From the NCBI RefSeq assembly GCF_001746295.1, contig NZ_MJAH01000011.1, positions 270,563 to 334,562 of the forward strand: DNA of 64,000 nucleotides. The letters run 5' to 3'. The DNA comes from Streptomyces sp. LUP47B (GTDB taxonomy: Bacteria > Actinomycetota > Actinomycetes > Streptomycetales > Streptomycetaceae). The first letter of the stretch is position 1, and each line of letters starts with the position of its first letter. The notes below the pieces were generated by a model. It saw only the letters and a list, made by a program, of their open reading frames with translations. It was not told where the DNA came from and did no database searches. The position numbers and the translations under genes are program-made. Shown one piece after another: positions 35,039 through 42,928 of the stretch.

Positions 35039-35623
35039 TTACAGCTGGCTTGTGGGCAGGGAGCCGCGGTCGACGCGGGCCGCCTGGGGCGGCACGGTCG
35101 AGCGACCGAAAGGGAACTCGCGCAGCTTGCGCCACACCCCGTCGGCGCCCTGCTCGTAGAGCGCGAATCCGGTGCACGGCCACTCGGCCTCGAACTCGGC
35201 GAGTTCCTCGAAGGCGCGGTCCATGGCGGCCTCGTCGATGCCGTGGGCCACCGTGACGTGCGGGTGATAGGGGAACTGGAGTTCCCGCGCGACCGGCCCC
35301 GAGGCGTCACGGACCTGCTTCTGGAGCCAGGTGCAGGCCTCGGCACCCTGGGCGACCCGGACGTACACGACGGGTGACAGCGGCCGGAAGGTGCCGGTGC
35401 CGGACAGCTTCATGGGGAAGGGCCGGCCCGTCGCGGCGACCTCGGCGAGGTGGGCCTCGATGGCGGGCAGCGCGGTGTCCGCGACCTCTGTGGGCGGCAG
35501 CAGGGTGACATGGGTGGCGATGGCGTGAGCCGCGGCGTCGCCGAAGCCCGCGCGCCGCTCCTGGAGCAGGCTGCCGTGAGGCTCCGGGACCGCGATCGAC
35601 ACACCGATCGTTACGGTCCCCAC
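35039..35623 (-). CDS. 2'-5' RNA ligase family (2H phosphoesterase) protein
   Basis: 194 residues. It has the two HxT motifs that define the 2H superfamily: HVTLLPP after about 40 residues and HPHVTVAHG in the second half, in two symmetric beta-alpha lobes. Members hydrolyse or ligate 2',3'-cyclic phosphodiesters; the real substrate is unknown. The GTG at 35623 has AGGAG 5 nt upstream, which rejects the longer frame. It is convergent with the DprE2-like gene, separated by 6 nt. Confidence 0.85.
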   Translation of the reverse strand: MGTVTIGVSIAVPEPHGSLLQERRAGFGDAAAHAIATHVTLLPPTEVADTALPAIEAHLAEVAATGRPFPMKLSGTGTFRPLSPVVYVRVAQGAEACTWLQKQVRDASGPVARELQFPYHPHVTVAHGIDEAAMDRAFEELAEFEAEWPCTGFALYEQGADGVWRKLREFPFGRSTVPPQAARVDRGSLPTSQL

Positions 35624-35776
35624 GTCGTCTCCTGTTCTTCCCCGTCGTCCTGTCGGATTCGTTCCCAGCCGTCCGGCTATCGACTGTACGGCCACGGCTG
35701 TGCTGTGGGCAGGCGCAGGCGTAGTGATGTGCAGCGCTCTGCCCGGTGGTGCTGGTGTGCGGTGGTACGCCCCGGT

Positions 35777-35800
35777 GGCCGGCGGTCGGTACCGCCGGCC
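35777..35800 (-). terminator. hairpin terminator downstream of trpS
   Basis: A perfect 10-bp inverted repeat (GGCCGGCGGT at 35777-35786 and ACCGCCGGCC at 35791-35800) with a CGGT loop lies 9 nt past the trpS stop. There is no U tract. The position makes trpS termination the most likely role. Confidence 0.65.
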
Positions 35801-35808
35801 GGCGGCGA

Positions 35809-36822
35809 TCAGTGTTTCGCGGGCAGGAAGCCCACCTTCTCGTACGTCTGCGAGAGGGTCTCCGCGGCGACCGCGCGCGCCTTCTCCGCGCCCTTGGCCA
35901 GGATCGAGTCCAGCGTCTCCGGGTCGTCCAGGTACTGCTGGGTCCGCTCCCGGAACGGCGTCACGAACTCGACGACGACCTCGGCGAGGTCCGTCTTGAG
36001 CGCGCCGTAGAGCTTGCCCTCGTACTGCTGCTCCAGCTCGGGGATGCCGGTGCCGGTCAGGGTCGAGTAGATGGTGAGCAGGTTGCTGACGCCCGGCTTG
36101 TTCTCGGTGTCGTAGCGGATGACGGTGTCGGTGTCCGTGACCGCGCTCTTGACCTTCTTGGCGGTGGCCTTCGGCTCGTCGAGGAGGTTGATGAGGCCCT
36201 TCGGCGTGGACGCCGACTTGCTCATCTTGATCGACGGGTCCTGGAGGTCGTAGATCTTCGCCGTCTCCTTGAGGATGTACGGCTTCGGGATCGTGAAGGT
36301 CTCGCCGAAGCGGCCGTTGAAGCGCGTGGCGAGGTCACGGGTCAGCTCGACGTGCTGGCGCTGGTCCTCACCCACCGGGACCTCGTTGGCCTGGTAGAGC
36401 AGGATGTCCGCGACCTGGAGGATCGGGTACGTGAACAGGCCGACGCTCGCGCTGTCGGCGCCCTGGCGGGCGGACTTGTCCTTGAACTGGGTCATGCGGG
36501 AGGCCTCGCCGAATCCGGTGAGGCAGTTCATGACCCAGGCGAGCTGGGCGTGCTCGGGTACGTGGCTCTGGACGAAGAGCGTGCAGCGCTCCGGGTCGAG
36601 GCCCGCGGCGAGGAGCTGCGCGGCGGCCAGGCGGGTGTTGGCCGTGAGCTGCTTCGGGTCCTGCGGAACCGTGATCGCGTGCAGGTCGACGACCATGTAG
36701 AACGCGTCGTGGGACTCCTGCAGAGCCACCCACTGGCGGACGGCGCCGAGGTAGTTGCCGAGGTGGAACGAGCCTGCGGTGGGCTGGATTCCGGAGAGCA
36801 CACGGGGTCGGTCAGAGGCCAT
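35809..36822 (-). CDS. trpS: tryptophanyl-tRNA synthetase
   Basis: 337 residues from MASDRPRVLSGIQPTAG. The class I signatures are the HIGH-equivalent SFHLGNY at the N-terminus and KMSKS in the C-terminal half. Length fits the bacterial enzyme. Three in-frame ATGs lie close together at 36831, 36828 and 36822. I favour 36822 because GAGAG is about 9 nt before it and too close to the others. From memory, it resembles the housekeeping Streptomyces enzyme rather than the indolmycin-resistant paralogue. It is transcribed away from the sigma-factor operon and ends at a hairpin. Confidence 0.94.
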   Translation of the reverse strand: MASDRPRVLSGIQPTAGSFHLGNYLGAVRQWVALQESHDAFYMVVDLHAITVPQDPKQLTANTRLAAAQLLAAGLDPERCTLFVQSHVPEHAQLAWVMNCLTGFGEASRMTQFKDKSARQGADSASVGLFTYPILQVADILLYQANEVPVGEDQRQHVELTRDLATRFNGRFGETFTIPKPYILKETAKIYDLQDPSIKMSKSASTPKGLINLLDEPKATAKKVKSAVTDTDTVIRYDTENKPGVSNLLTIYSTLTGTGIPELEQQYEGKLYGALKTDLAEVVVEFVTPFRERTQQYLDDPETLDSILAKGAEKARAVAAETLSQTYEKVGFLPAKH

Positions 36823-36922
36823 GCTCATCATTCTCTCAGGTGTCGGGGTCCGATCCGGAACCAGTCGGAAACAGATGCGCCACGAGGGGGAACCGATTCA
36901 GTCCGGACGGTGTACCAATCGT

Positions 36923-37525
36923 GTGAGGACGCGGGAGGGGGGCCGCATCGTCGATGAGGCCGCGGTGATCGCACGTGTACGCGCCGGAGACCAGGAGGCG
37001 TACGCGGAGCTGGTGCGGGCCCATACGGGCCTGGCGCTGCGAGCGGCCGCCGCGCTCGGGGCGGGTGCGGACGCGGAGGACGTGGTTCAGCAGGCCTTCG
37101 TCAAGGCGTACTGCGGGCTGGGCCGCTTCAAGGAGGGCTCGGCGTTCAAGCCGTGGTTCATGTCGATCGTGGCCAATGAGACGAGGAACACAGTGCGGAC
37201 GGCGGCGCGCCAGCGCACGCTCGCCGGCCGCGAGGCGGCCTTCGCGGAGGCCGAGCCGCTGATACCGGAATCGGCGGACCCGGCGGTCGCGGCCGTGGAG
37301 ATAGAGCGCCGCGCCGCGCTGGGATCCGCGCTGGAGAAGCTGAGCGAGGAGCACCGTCTGGTCGTCACCTACCGGTATCTGCTGGAGATGGACGAGTCGG
37401 AGACGGCCCAGGCCCTGGGCTGGCCCCGGGGGACGGTGAAGTCCCGGCTGAACCGCGCGCTGCGCAAGCTCGGCAGACTGCTGCCGGATTTCGAGCCTCG
37501 GGAAGGGGGTGATGAGCGTGAGTGA
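36923..37525 (+). CDS. ECF-type RNA polymerase sigma factor
   Basis: About 200 residues. Region 2 (YAELVRAHTGLALRAAAAL, EDVVQQAFVKAYCGLGRF, FKPWFMSIVANETRN) and region 4 (LSEEHRLVVTYRYLLEMDESETAQALGWPRGTVKSRLNRALRKL) are both clear. There is no region 3, as in ECF sigmas. The start is uncertain: I use the GTG at 36923, with a TACCAA box just upstream; ATG 36875 is an alternative. The next gene overlaps its 3' end, the usual layout for a membrane anti-sigma partner. Confidence 0.88.
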   Translation: MRTREGGRIVDEAAVIARVRAGDQEAYAELVRAHTGLALRAAAALGAGADAEDVVQQAFVKAYCGLGRFKEGSAFKPWFMSIVANETRNTVRTAARQRTLAGREAAFAEAEPLIPESADPAVAAVEIERRAALGSALEKLSEEHRLVVTYRYLLEMDESETAQALGWPRGTVKSRLNRALRKLGRLLPDFEPREGGDERE

Positions 37526-38432
37526 GGCCTACGGCGGTGAGGGCGCCGACCGGAGCGGGCGTGAGCCTGCGTCCCGGCTGCCCGAGGAGCTGCGGGCGCT
37601 CGGGCGTTCGCTGGACGCGCCGGGTGCGGGTGGGCCCGAGTCGATGGTGGAGCGGGTGCTGGAGCAGATACTCGCCGAGCGGCTGCCGGTCCCGGTGGCC
37701 CAGGCGCCGGGGCCGGGTGAGCGGCTGCGGGCGGTGCGGCGGTGGACGCGGACGCGGTGGCGTTCGCTGGCCGCGACCCTGTGCGGGCTGCTGACGGTCC
37801 TCGCGCTCACTCCTCCGGTGCGGGCGGCGGTCCTGGACTGGTTCGACTTCGGGGGGGTCGAGGTGCGGTACGACCCGTCGGCGGTGCCCTCGCCGGGGGC
37901 CGAGGTGCCCGGCTGCGGTCGCTCGGTGTCGCTCGCGCAGGCCGAGCGGCGGGCGGGGTTCGAACCGCTGGTTCCGTCGGCGCTCGGCGCTCCGGACGTG
38001 GTGACGGTGACGGCGGAGCCGCGGGGGCGGTCCCTGGTGAGTCTGTGCTGGCGTGAGCGGGGGGACACCATACGGCTGGACGAGTATCGGGCCCGTCTGG
38101 ACATCGGCTTCACCAAGAGCGTGCGGGAGCAGCCGGAGTGGCTCTCGCTGGACAAGGACTCCTCGGAGCTCGGTGGGACCCGTGACACAGCTCTGTGGTT
38201 TCCGCGGCCCCACCTGCTGAGCTTCTGGCTGGTGGACGCGGCCGGTTCCCACTACACCCGCGAGCAGCGCACCGCCGGGCCGACGCTGCTGTGGATGCAC
38301 GGGTCGGGTGTCCTGGACGTGCCGGACGTGACGCTGCGGCTGGAGGGGGTCGCGTCGAAGGCGCGTGCCGTGGAGATCGCGAAGTCCCTCGGCGAGCCGG
38401 GGCACGAGGGCGCCGAGACGCCCTCGGATTAG
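37512..38432 (+). CDS. membrane protein, probable anti-sigma factor or sigma-operon sensor
   Basis: 306 residues. An N-terminal cytoplasmic region of about 90 residues with helix RLPEELRALGRSLDAPG precedes one membrane helix (WRSLAATLCGLLTVLALTPPVRAAVL) and a large extracytoplasmic domain with beta-rich sequence (GFEPLVPSALGAPDVVTV, LLSFWLVDAAGSHYTRE). This domain is like the DUF4367-type sensors of Bacillus and actinobacterial ECF operons. The gene overlaps the sigma-factor gene by 14 nt, which argues for a regulatory pair. There is no zinc-anti-sigma HxxxCxxC motif. The ATG at 37512 has GAAGGGG in front. Confidence 0.75.
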   Translation: MSVSEAYGGEGADRSGREPASRLPEELRALGRSLDAPGAGGPESMVERVLEQILAERLPVPVAQAPGPGERLRAVRRWTRTRWRSLAATLCGLLTVLALTPPVRAAVLDWFDFGGVEVRYDPSAVPSPGAEVPGCGRSVSLAQAERRAGFEPLVPSALGAPDVVTVTAEPRGRSLVSLCWRERGDTIRLDEYRARLDIGFTKSVREQPEWLSLDKDSSELGGTRDTALWFPRPHLLSFWLVDAAGSHYTREQRTAGPTLLWMHGSGVLDVPDVTLRLEGVASKARAVEIAKSLGEPGHEGAETPSD

Positions 38433-38530
38433 TGCGCGCGGGGTGGGAACCCCGACGGGCCGGGCGGTGTACCAGAAGTGACACGCGGCTCGCGGACGGG
38501 CCGCACGGGGATCGCCTGTTGGGGGCCGGC

Positions 38531-39250
38531 ATGAAGAAGCGTGTAGCTGGACGGAGGGGCCGCTGTCGTGAACTGACGGCGGCATCGGGGGCCTTGGCGG
38601 TGGCGCTCGCGCTGACGGTGTGGGGTGCGCCCTCAGCGTCGGCGGGCGGACCGACGAGCGTGCTCGTGGTCTCGCCGGAGAGCGGGGAGACGGCATCGCT
38701 GTACTACTCCGACGAGGAGTACGCCGAGTTGGAGCGGCTTCTCGGCCCTCCGGGTGCGGGCGCCCGCACCAAACCACCCGAGGCGAATCTGCTCGCCGCC
38801 CGGCAGATCAACGTCACGTGGATGGCGCACGACGTCTCACCGTGGCGGCTGGACCAGGTCTTCCCGCTGGCTGACACGGACGAGGTGTGGATACACACGG
38901 CGGAGCACGTCCCCCAGTCGGTGAACGGCCACTGGCACCGCACAAAGAATCCGCCCCAACTGCGCGCTCTGCTGAAGGACTTGGGAGTGATGGGCAAGGT
39001 ATCCGGCGAGGGCCATGCCATCTTCCCGGCGCCCGGGCAGGAGCCGGGGATCGACGCGGGGGCGGTGGCCACGGAGGCGTCTGTGGGCCCGTCCTCCACG
39101 GCGGACGACGGCACCGACTGGTGGTGGGCGCTTCCGGGGCTTGCGGCCGGAGCCGTGCTGGCGCTGGCGCTGCGGCCGTTCGCCGTGCGGATGCGAGGGG
39201 ATCGTGTGCGCCGGGAGCCGGGGCCTCGGCAGGAACTGCGTGATCTGTGA
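38531..39250 (+). CDS. secreted single-pass membrane protein of the sigma operon (paralogue 1)
   Basis: 239 residues. A signal peptide (ALAVALALTVWGAPSASAG) is followed by an extracytoplasmic domain of about 150 residues (SLYYSDEEYAELERLLGPP, RQINVTWMAHDVSPW, VWIHTAEHVPQS), one C-terminal membrane helix (WWWALPGLAAGAVLALAL) and a basic cytoplasmic tail ending PGPRQELRDL. The following gene has the same architecture and a near-identical tail, so they are paralogues. About 98 nt separate it from the previous gene, and it is probably the target or partner of that sigma system. Confidence 0.75.
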   Translation: MKKRVAGRRGRCRELTAASGALAVALALTVWGAPSASAGGPTSVLVVSPESGETASLYYSDEEYAELERLLGPPGAGARTKPPEANLLAARQINVTWMAHDVSPWRLDQVFPLADTDEVWIHTAEHVPQSVNGHWHRTKNPPQLRALLKDLGVMGKVSGEGHAIFPAPGQEPGIDAGAVATEASVGPSSTADDGTDWWWALPGLAAGAVLALALRPFAVRMRGDRVRREPGPRQELRDL

Positions 39251-39302
39251 CGAAAGGAGGTGCCCGCGAGCTGGAGAGAGCGAGGCTGATCGACCGAGGG
39301 GG

Positions 39303-40034
39303 ATGGCAGTGCGGAGCAGACACACGAGGACGCGGCTCGGACCGCGCAGGGCGTTGGCAGCGCTGGCGCCGGTGGTGGCGGTGACCGTGCTCGGGGCGCC
39401 GGCAGCCGTTGCGGCGACACAGCAGACGCGGGAAGCGGGCCTCGACCGGCCCGACCTGGCGATGGTCGTCACCGGCGGCTCGGGCCGGACGGAGGCCGTG
39501 CGTTCCGACGAGCCGTACTTCACCCGCCTGTGGCAGCTGCTGCAGCCGACGTACCCGGGCACGGAGCGGGTGCCGGGCGCCTGGGAGGAGGGCCGGTATC
39601 CGGCGGTGCGGTTCACCGTCCTGTGGGGGCTGACGGGTGTCGGCGGCTGGCCTCGGACGGACTCGGCGCCAGGGGGTGATGTGGCGGTGGCGCGGCAGGA
39701 CCAGCTGTTCCTGACGGGGGACGGCACGCCGTGGGTGCGCTCGGATCCGGCGCCGGAGCGGGAGGACGACGACATCCGCTGGCACCGGGCGCCGCGGGCG
39801 GTTTTCGATCGGCTGGACCGGGCGGGCCTCGCGGGCGGTGCCGGGGAGCGACAGGGAAAGGAGAGGTCCAAGAGCTCGACCGGCCCGGAGCACGGCGTGT
39901 GGTGGGCGGTGCCGGGGCTCGTCGTGGGATTCGCGGCGGGAGCCGGCGGCACGCGGCTGATACGCCGCGCGGCGGTCGGGCCAGGAGCCGGACCGCCGCG
40001 GGATGAGCCACGACAGGAACTCATCGATCTCTAG
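39303..40034 (+). CDS. secreted single-pass membrane protein of the sigma operon (paralogue 2)
   Basis: 243 residues with signal peptide (LAALAPVVAVTVLGAPAAVAAT), extracytoplasmic domain (SDEPYFTRLWQLLQPTYPG, RFTVLWGLTGVGGW, RQDQLFLTGDG), C-terminal helix (VWWAVPGLVVGFAAGAGG) and tail ending DEPRQELIDL. The shared pattern with the preceding protein (Tyr-rich start, VTW/VLW strand, Trp-Trp helix entry and RQELxDL tail) suggests duplication, and the two proteins may form a heteromer. The ATG at 39303 lies 52 nt after the previous stop and downstream of a GAGGGGGATGG sequence. Confidence 0.75.
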   Translation: MAVRSRHTRTRLGPRRALAALAPVVAVTVLGAPAAVAATQQTREAGLDRPDLAMVVTGGSGRTEAVRSDEPYFTRLWQLLQPTYPGTERVPGAWEEGRYPAVRFTVLWGLTGVGGWPRTDSAPGGDVAVARQDQLFLTGDGTPWVRSDPAPEREDDDIRWHRAPRAVFDRLDRAGLAGGAGERQGKERSKSSTGPEHGVWWAVPGLVVGFAAGAGGTRLIRRAAVGPGAGPPRDEPRQELIDL

Positions 40035-40072
40035 GAGTCACCGGTCTTTGACAACTCAAGAGAGGACGTGTG

Positions 40073-41524
40073 TCAGCCGAGGTCGATCTCCGGGTACAGC
40101 GGGAAACCGGCCACGAGGTCGGTGGCCCGGTGGGAGATCTCGTCCGCGACCTTCGGGTCCAGGATGTGCTGGGCCTTGGACGGGGCGCCCTTGCTGGTGG
40201 TGCCGGGCTCCGTGGTGGTCAGGACGCGGTCGATGAGACCGGCGACCTCGTCCATCTCGGCGGTGCCCAGGCCACGGGTGGTCAGGGCGGGGGTGCCGAT
40301 GCGGATGCCGGAGGTGTACCAGGCGCCGTTGGGGTCGGCCGGAATGGCGTTGCGGTTGGTGACGATGCCCGACTCGAGCAGGGCGGCCTCGGCCTGGCGG
40401 CCGGTGAGGCCGTAGGAGGAGGCGACGTCGATCAGGTTGAGGTGGTTGTCGGTACCGCCGGTGACGAGGGTGGCGCCGCGGCGCATCAGGCCGGCGGCCA
40501 GGGCGCGGGAGTTGTCGACGATCCGCTGGGCGTAGTCCTGGAAGGAGGGCTGCCGGGCCTCGGCGAGGGCGACGGCCTTGGCGGCCATGACGTGCGGGAG
40601 CGGGCCGCCGAGGACCATCGGGCAGCCCCGGTCGACCTGGTCCTTGAGGGAGTCGTCGCACAGCACCATGCCGCCGCGCGGGCCGCGCAGCGACTTGTGG
40701 GTGGTGGTGGTGACGATCTGCGCGTGCGGGATCGGGTCGAAGTCGCCGGTGAGGACCTTGCCTGCGACGAGACCGGCGAAGTGCGCCATGTCGACCATGA
40801 GCGTGGCGCCGACCTCGTCGGCGATCTCGCGCATGATCCGGAAGTTCACCAGGCGGGGGTAGGCCGAGTAGCCGGCGACGATGATCAGCGGCTTGAACTC
40901 ACGGGCCGAGGCGCGCAGCGCGTCGTAGTCGACCAGACCGGTGGTGGCGTCGGTGCCGTAGGAGCGCTGGTCGAACATCTTGCCGGAGATGTTGGGTCGG
41001 AAGCCGTGGGTGAGGTGGCCGCCGGCGTCCAGGGACATACCGAGCATGCGCTGGTTGCCGAAGGCCTGGCGGAGCTCGGCCCAGTCGGCGTCGGAGAGGT
41101 CGTTGACCTGGCGGACGCCGGCCTTCTCCAGGGCGGGGACCTCGACACGCTGGGCGAGGACGGACCAGAAGGCGACGAGGTTGGCGTCGATACCGGAGTG
41201 CGGCTGGACGTAGGCGTGCCGGGCGCCGAAGAGCTCCCTGGCGTGCTCGGCGGCCAGGGACTCGACGGTGTCGACGTTGCGACAGCCGGCGTAGAAGCGG
41301 CGGCCGACGGTGCCCTCGGCGTACTTGTCGCTGAACCAGTTGCCCATCGCGAGGAGGGTGGCGGGGGAGGCGTAGTTCTCGGAGGCGATCAGCTTGAGCA
41401 TCTCGCGCTGGTCGTGGACCTCCTGGCCGATGGCGTCGGCGACGCGCGGCTCGACGGCGCGGATCACGTCGAGGGCGGCGCGGAAGGCCGTGGACTCGGT
41501 GGACAGGGGCTGCTGCTCTGACAT
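40073..41524 (-). CDS. glyA: serine hydroxymethyltransferase
   Basis: 483 residues. Converts serine plus tetrahydrofolate to glycine plus 5,10-methylene-THF, feeding purine and thymidylate synthesis. The PLP-binding lysine is in VTTTTHKSLRGPRGG. Other conserved parts are IASENYASPA, YAEGTVGRRFYAGC and MVDMAHFAGLVAG. It is slightly longer than the usual about 420 residues because of an insertion (WSVLAQRVEVPALEKAGVRQVND), as in the second actinobacterial SHMT type. The ATG at 41524 has GGAGG 8 nt upstream. Expression should be controlled by the ZTP riboswitch located 45-130 nt upstream. Confidence 0.95.
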   Translation of the reverse strand: MSEQQPLSTESTAFRAALDVIRAVEPRVADAIGQEVHDQREMLKLIASENYASPATLLAMGNWFSDKYAEGTVGRRFYAGCRNVDTVESLAAEHARELFGARHAYVQPHSGIDANLVAFWSVLAQRVEVPALEKAGVRQVNDLSDADWAELRQAFGNQRMLGMSLDAGGHLTHGFRPNISGKMFDQRSYGTDATTGLVDYDALRASAREFKPLIIVAGYSAYPRLVNFRIMREIADEVGATLMVDMAHFAGLVAGKVLTGDFDPIPHAQIVTTTTHKSLRGPRGGMVLCDDSLKDQVDRGCPMVLGGPLPHVMAAKAVALAEARQPSFQDYAQRIVDNSRALAAGLMRRGATLVTGGTDNHLNLIDVASSYGLTGRQAEAALLESGIVTNRNAIPADPNGAWYTSGIRIGTPALTTRGLGTAEMDEVAGLIDRVLTTTEPGTTSKGAPSKAQHILDPKVADEISHRATDLVAGFPLYPEIDLG

Positions 41525-41569
41525 GGCGGCCTCCGGGCTGCGTGGCTTGAAGCGGTCACGGATCACGGT

Positions 41570-41652
41570 TCGGCCCAGGCGCACGGCACTTGGTCATTCA
41601 CAGGCCGCTCCCCGATGGTCCGTCCCATCCCAGCGCGCCAGTCACGGCCTGT
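41570..41652 (-). ncRNA. ZTP (pfl) riboswitch upstream of glyA
   Basis: Read on the minus strand, an 8-bp stem ACAGGCCG (41652-41645) pairs with CGGCCTGT (41607-41600). It encloses GTGACTGGCG and, after an internal stem, ACCATCGGGGAG. The second subdomain, GCCGTGCGCCTGGGC, follows a 12-nt linker. The conserved elements TGACTGGCG, CGGGGAG and CGCCTGGGC in this order are those of the pfl motif, which binds ZTP/ZMP and senses 10-formyl-THF shortage. glyA is a known target class. The aptamer ends about 45 nt before the glyA ATG, so control could act on the ribosome binding site. Confidence 0.88.
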
Positions 41653-41710
41653 CGGCCAGCCTACCGGGCACGTGGAACGGCCCCGGTGCGGCGTCCACCA
41701 TGCGAGCGAC

Positions 41711-41748
41711 GGCTTCGAGGCCCGGGCAAGGGCCGGGGCCTCGAAGCC
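41711..41748 (-). terminator. strong hairpin terminator of the LLM oxidoreductase gene
   Basis: A perfect 13-bp inverted repeat (GGCTTCGAGGCCC at 41711-41723, GGGCCTCGAAGCC at 41736-41748) with a 12-nt loop lies 17 nt beyond the minus-strand stop at 41765. It separates this gene from the riboswitch-glyA unit. Confidence 0.75.
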
Positions 41749-41764
41749 GGGGCGGTGCAGGGCG

Positions 41765-42616
41765 TCAGAACAGCGCGTCGGCCAGGCGGTCGATCTGGTC
41801 GGCGTCCGAGGCCCAGCAATAGAGCATCACCTCGTCGGCACCGATACCGACGTAGGCGTCGGCGGCCTCGCGGATCTGCCGCGGTGTGGTGAGCAAGCCG
41901 GCCTCCATGTACTCGACCTGGCCTCTGAAGGCGTAGTAGTCGCGGAGGTTGCGGCGGGCCCGGTCCAGCGTGTCGTCGGGGCCGAGAGCGACGTTCGCCT
42001 GGGCGACCAGGCGGGGGCGGCCGGGGCGGTCGTGTTTCTGCCAGGCCGTTTCGGCGGCGCGGAACAGGTTGGACATGAAGGAGGGCGGCAGTGCGGCGCC
42101 GAGGAAACCGTCGCCGAAGCGGCCGACGCGTTCGAGGGCAGCGGGGGCGAAGCCGCCGAACAGCACCTCCGGGCCGCCGGGGGTGGCGGGGGTGGGGCCG
42201 ATGGGGCCGACGCCTTGGCCGTAGGGCTCGCCGGACCAGGTGCGGCGCAGCAGGGTCATCTGTTCGTCGAGGCGGCGGCCTCGGCGGTGGAGGTCGGTGC
42301 CGGCGGCCAGGCAGTCGTCCTCGCGGCCTCCGACACCGATGCCGAGGGTGAAGCGGCCGCCGGAGAGGCGGTCGAGGGTCGCGGTCTGCTTCGCGAGCAG
42401 TGCGGTGTTGTGGAGAGGTGCGAGCAGTACCTCGGTCTGGACGCGGATGCGGGACGTGGCGCCGACGAGGGTCGCAAGGGTGACGAGGGGCTCGGGGTTG
42501 TCGTAGACGAGGCGGTCGAGCAGGCCGAGGGTACTGAAAGGGCTCGCGTCGGCGCGCCAGGCCCAGGGGAGCAGCTGGGCGGGGTCGTCGATGGGAAGGC
42601 CGAGGCCGATGTTCAT
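41765..42616 (-). CDS. LLM class flavin-dependent (probably F420) oxidoreductase
   Basis: 283 residues of a luciferase-like TIM barrel. It begins MNIGLGLPIDDPAQLLPWA and contains the typical SRIRVQTEVLLAPLHNTALLAKQTATLDRLSGGRFTLGIGVGG segment. The EVLLAPL and KQTATLD motifs are seen in F420H2-dependent reductases of actinomycetes, but FMN use cannot be excluded. The ATG at 42616 is preferred because GGAGG lies 8 nt upstream; the very long frame reaching 43783 is antisense to the transporter gene. The gene stands alone, ends at a strong hairpin, and its substrate is unknown. Confidence 0.87.
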   Translation of the reverse strand: MNIGLGLPIDDPAQLLPWAWRADASPFSTLGLLDRLVYDNPEPLVTLATLVGATSRIRVQTEVLLAPLHNTALLAKQTATLDRLSGGRFTLGIGVGGREDDCLAAGTDLHRRGRRLDEQMTLLRRTWSGEPYGQGVGPIGPTPATPGGPEVLFGGFAPAALERVGRFGDGFLGAALPPSFMSNLFRAAETAWQKHDRPGRPRLVAQANVALGPDDTLDRARRNLRDYYAFRGQVEYMEAGLLTTPRQIREAADAYVGIGADEVMLYCWASDADQIDRLADALF

Positions 42617-42928
42617 GGGAGAGTCCTCCGGAGGGCGTACGGGATCCGCCGGTCGGCCGGATCCGGTGCCGCCCCTCCGTGGTGCCGCGCGCTGTGCGCG
42701 GACCTGCTCCCGTTCTGCGGCGATGGTTCCAGAGAGCGTGTGCGTCAGAGTGCGCCGACCGTAACGCGACCGGACGGGGGCCGACAACGCGTTTTCGCCG
42801 GCCGCTCGCGGACCCTGCCTCGGGGACACGGCCCGGGGATACGGCTCGGGTCCGGCGGACAGCTGGAGATCGGTGAGAGCCGGTCGGAAACCGACCCACC
42901 CCGCACCACCTCCCCCTAAGGTCACTTC
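42617..42928. promoter_or_regulatory. 312-nt divergent intergenic region
   Basis: No coding frame with Streptomyces codon use is visible. It holds the GGAGG ribosome binding site of the LLM gene (about 42625-42633, minus), an inverted repeat with 7-bp arms (GGATCCG and CGGATCC, about 42650-42672), and a TAAGGT -10 box at 42917-42922 six nt before the GTG of the transporter gene. The rest shows nothing I can assign. Confidence 0.5.

Noticed and set aside
41525..41700. Glycine riboswitch upstream of glyA
   Set aside because: The conserved elements match the ZTP/pfl motif, not the tandem glycine aptamer.
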